From Gammaproteobacteria bacterium (GTDB lineage Bacteria; Pseudomonadota; Gammaproteobacteria; Pseudomonadales; Pseudomonadaceae), in contig JAAYFI010000050.1 of assembly GCA_012728315.1 (NCBI GenBank), forward strand, positions 1-39,245: a DNA stretch of 39,245 nt. The letters run 5' to 3'. A program made the translations under genes and the position numbers. This document shows, one piece after another, positions 38,904 through 39,245 of this stretch. The notes under the pieces are model-generated. The model was given only the letters and a program-made list of their open reading frames with translations, was not told the DNA's origin and did no database searches. Each line of letters starts with the position of its first letter. The stretch's first letter is position 1.

Positions 38904-38935
38904 ATAACAGCCTTTCTTACTTGGAGGCTGTTATG
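38903..38935 (+). promoter_or_regulatory. Start-codon-sequestering hairpin
   Basis: Perfect 11-bp inverted repeat CATAACAGCCT / AGGCTGTTATG with an 11-base loop. The 3' arm contains the AGG of the ribosome binding site (GGAGG, 38923-38927) and the whole ATG start codon (38933-38935) of the TonB receptor gene. In mRNA it would hide both. Confidence 0.6.
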
Positions 38936-39245
38936 CGTATACCATTTGCTTTATCTATTCTTGCCTGCTCTGTTTTCTATAATAACGGGGCTTTTGCCGA
39001 TCAATCACCCGCGCAACTCGGCTCAACTGTCGTCAGTGCCTCTGGCTTTGAGCAGAAAATCACTGATGCGCCAGCCAGTATTTCGGTGGTGAGCAATGCC
39101 GACTTACAAAAAAAACGCTATAGCAATCTTGCGCAAGCGTTGGATGATGTTGAGGGGATTGATATTAAGCAAGGCACAGGTAAAACCGGCGGCTTAAATA
39201 TCAGCATGCGCGGTATGCCCAGCGACTACACTTTAATTTTGATTG
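38933..39245 (+). CDS. TonB-dependent siderophore receptor (5' part)
   Basis: N-terminal 104 residues of an outer-membrane receptor, cut by the window edge. It has a signal peptide (MRIPFALSILACSVFYNNGAF, cut after FA-), a short TonB-box-like STVVSASG, and the beginning of the plug domain (DAPASISVVSNADL, NLAQALDDVEGIDI, NISMRGMPSDYTLI). The plug is most like CirA/FepA catecholate-siderophore receptors. GGAGG lies six bases before the ATG. Two Fur boxes upstream indicate iron repression, and the hairpin at 38903-38935 suggests an extra layer of translational control. The exact ligand cannot be told from this fragment. Confidence 0.88.
   Translation, partial: MRIPFALSILACSVFYNNGAFADQSPAQLGSTVVSASGFEQKITDAPASISVVSNADLQKKRYSNLAQALDDVEGIDIKQGTGKTGGLNISMRGMPSDYTLILI

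Overview
The window is an ordinary chromosomal stretch of a gammaproteobacterium of the family Pseudomonadaceae. Evidence is the gene content and order: an rRNA operon leader next to pssA-ilvC-ilvH-ilvI; mrcB beside a TPR lipoprotein and a YqcC-like gene; nudF-thiC-tolC; aceE-aceF divergent from glnE-ilvE; an AAA ATPase, hinT, coq7, speD, osmC and vfr block; and a roxS-roxR pair. Base composition looks nearer 50% G+C than the 60-67% of typical Pseudomonas, which suggests a low-GC member such as the Denitrificimonas/Thiopseudomonas/Pseudomonas caeni lineage (inference). Coding is dense and I see no integrase, transposase, phage, toxin-antitoxin, CRISPR or defence genes.

Layout. 1-439: leader of an rRNA operon on the minus strand, with three tandem promoters and boxB/boxA/boxC-like antitermination signals; the 16S gene lies just outside the left edge. 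440-4680: pssA, ilvC and the acetolactate synthase genes ilvH and ilvI, all on the minus strand. 4681-5142: a long ilvI leader with a 55-codon frame interrupted by a TGA. 5143-10666: a DUF4124 exported protein, YqcC-like protein, TPR lipoprotein, PBP1B and a fused APH-like/P-loop kinase protein. 10712-15943: nudF, thiC under a TPP riboswitch, tolC and nadC. 16194-19431: a DUF1631 protein, a small membrane-anchored protein and trmL. 19488-27935: pyruvate dehydrogenase aceE-aceF, divergent from glnE-ilvE. 28009-30664: rsmJ, a small conserved protein, tsaB and adk. 30865-35959: Ycf46-like AAA ATPase, hinT, coq7, speD, osmC and vfr. 36020-39245: redox two-component pair roxS-roxR, a SIMPL-domain protein, and the start of a Fur-controlled TonB-dependent receptor cut by the right edge.

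How the genes work together. Branched-chain amino acid synthesis is represented by ilvIH, ilvC and ilvE, with aceEF drawing on the same pyruvate pool. Growth functions (rRNA, adk, tsaB, rsmJ, trmL, pssA, mrcB) are interspersed with cofactor genes (thiC, nadC, coq7), and the E1 component AceE itself needs thiamine diphosphate. The right-hand 5 kb is regulatory: a Vfr/CRP-type regulator, a quinone/redox-sensing kinase pair, and iron-controlled uptake.

The most interesting signals are in non-coding DNA: an 11-bp perfect hairpin that encloses the start codon of the TonB receptor, the TGA-interrupted small frame in front of ilvI, the triple rRNA promoter, a 7-3-7 palindrome in front of aceE, and a 9-bp inverted repeat in front of speD. 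I did not find a convincing new multi-gene system.
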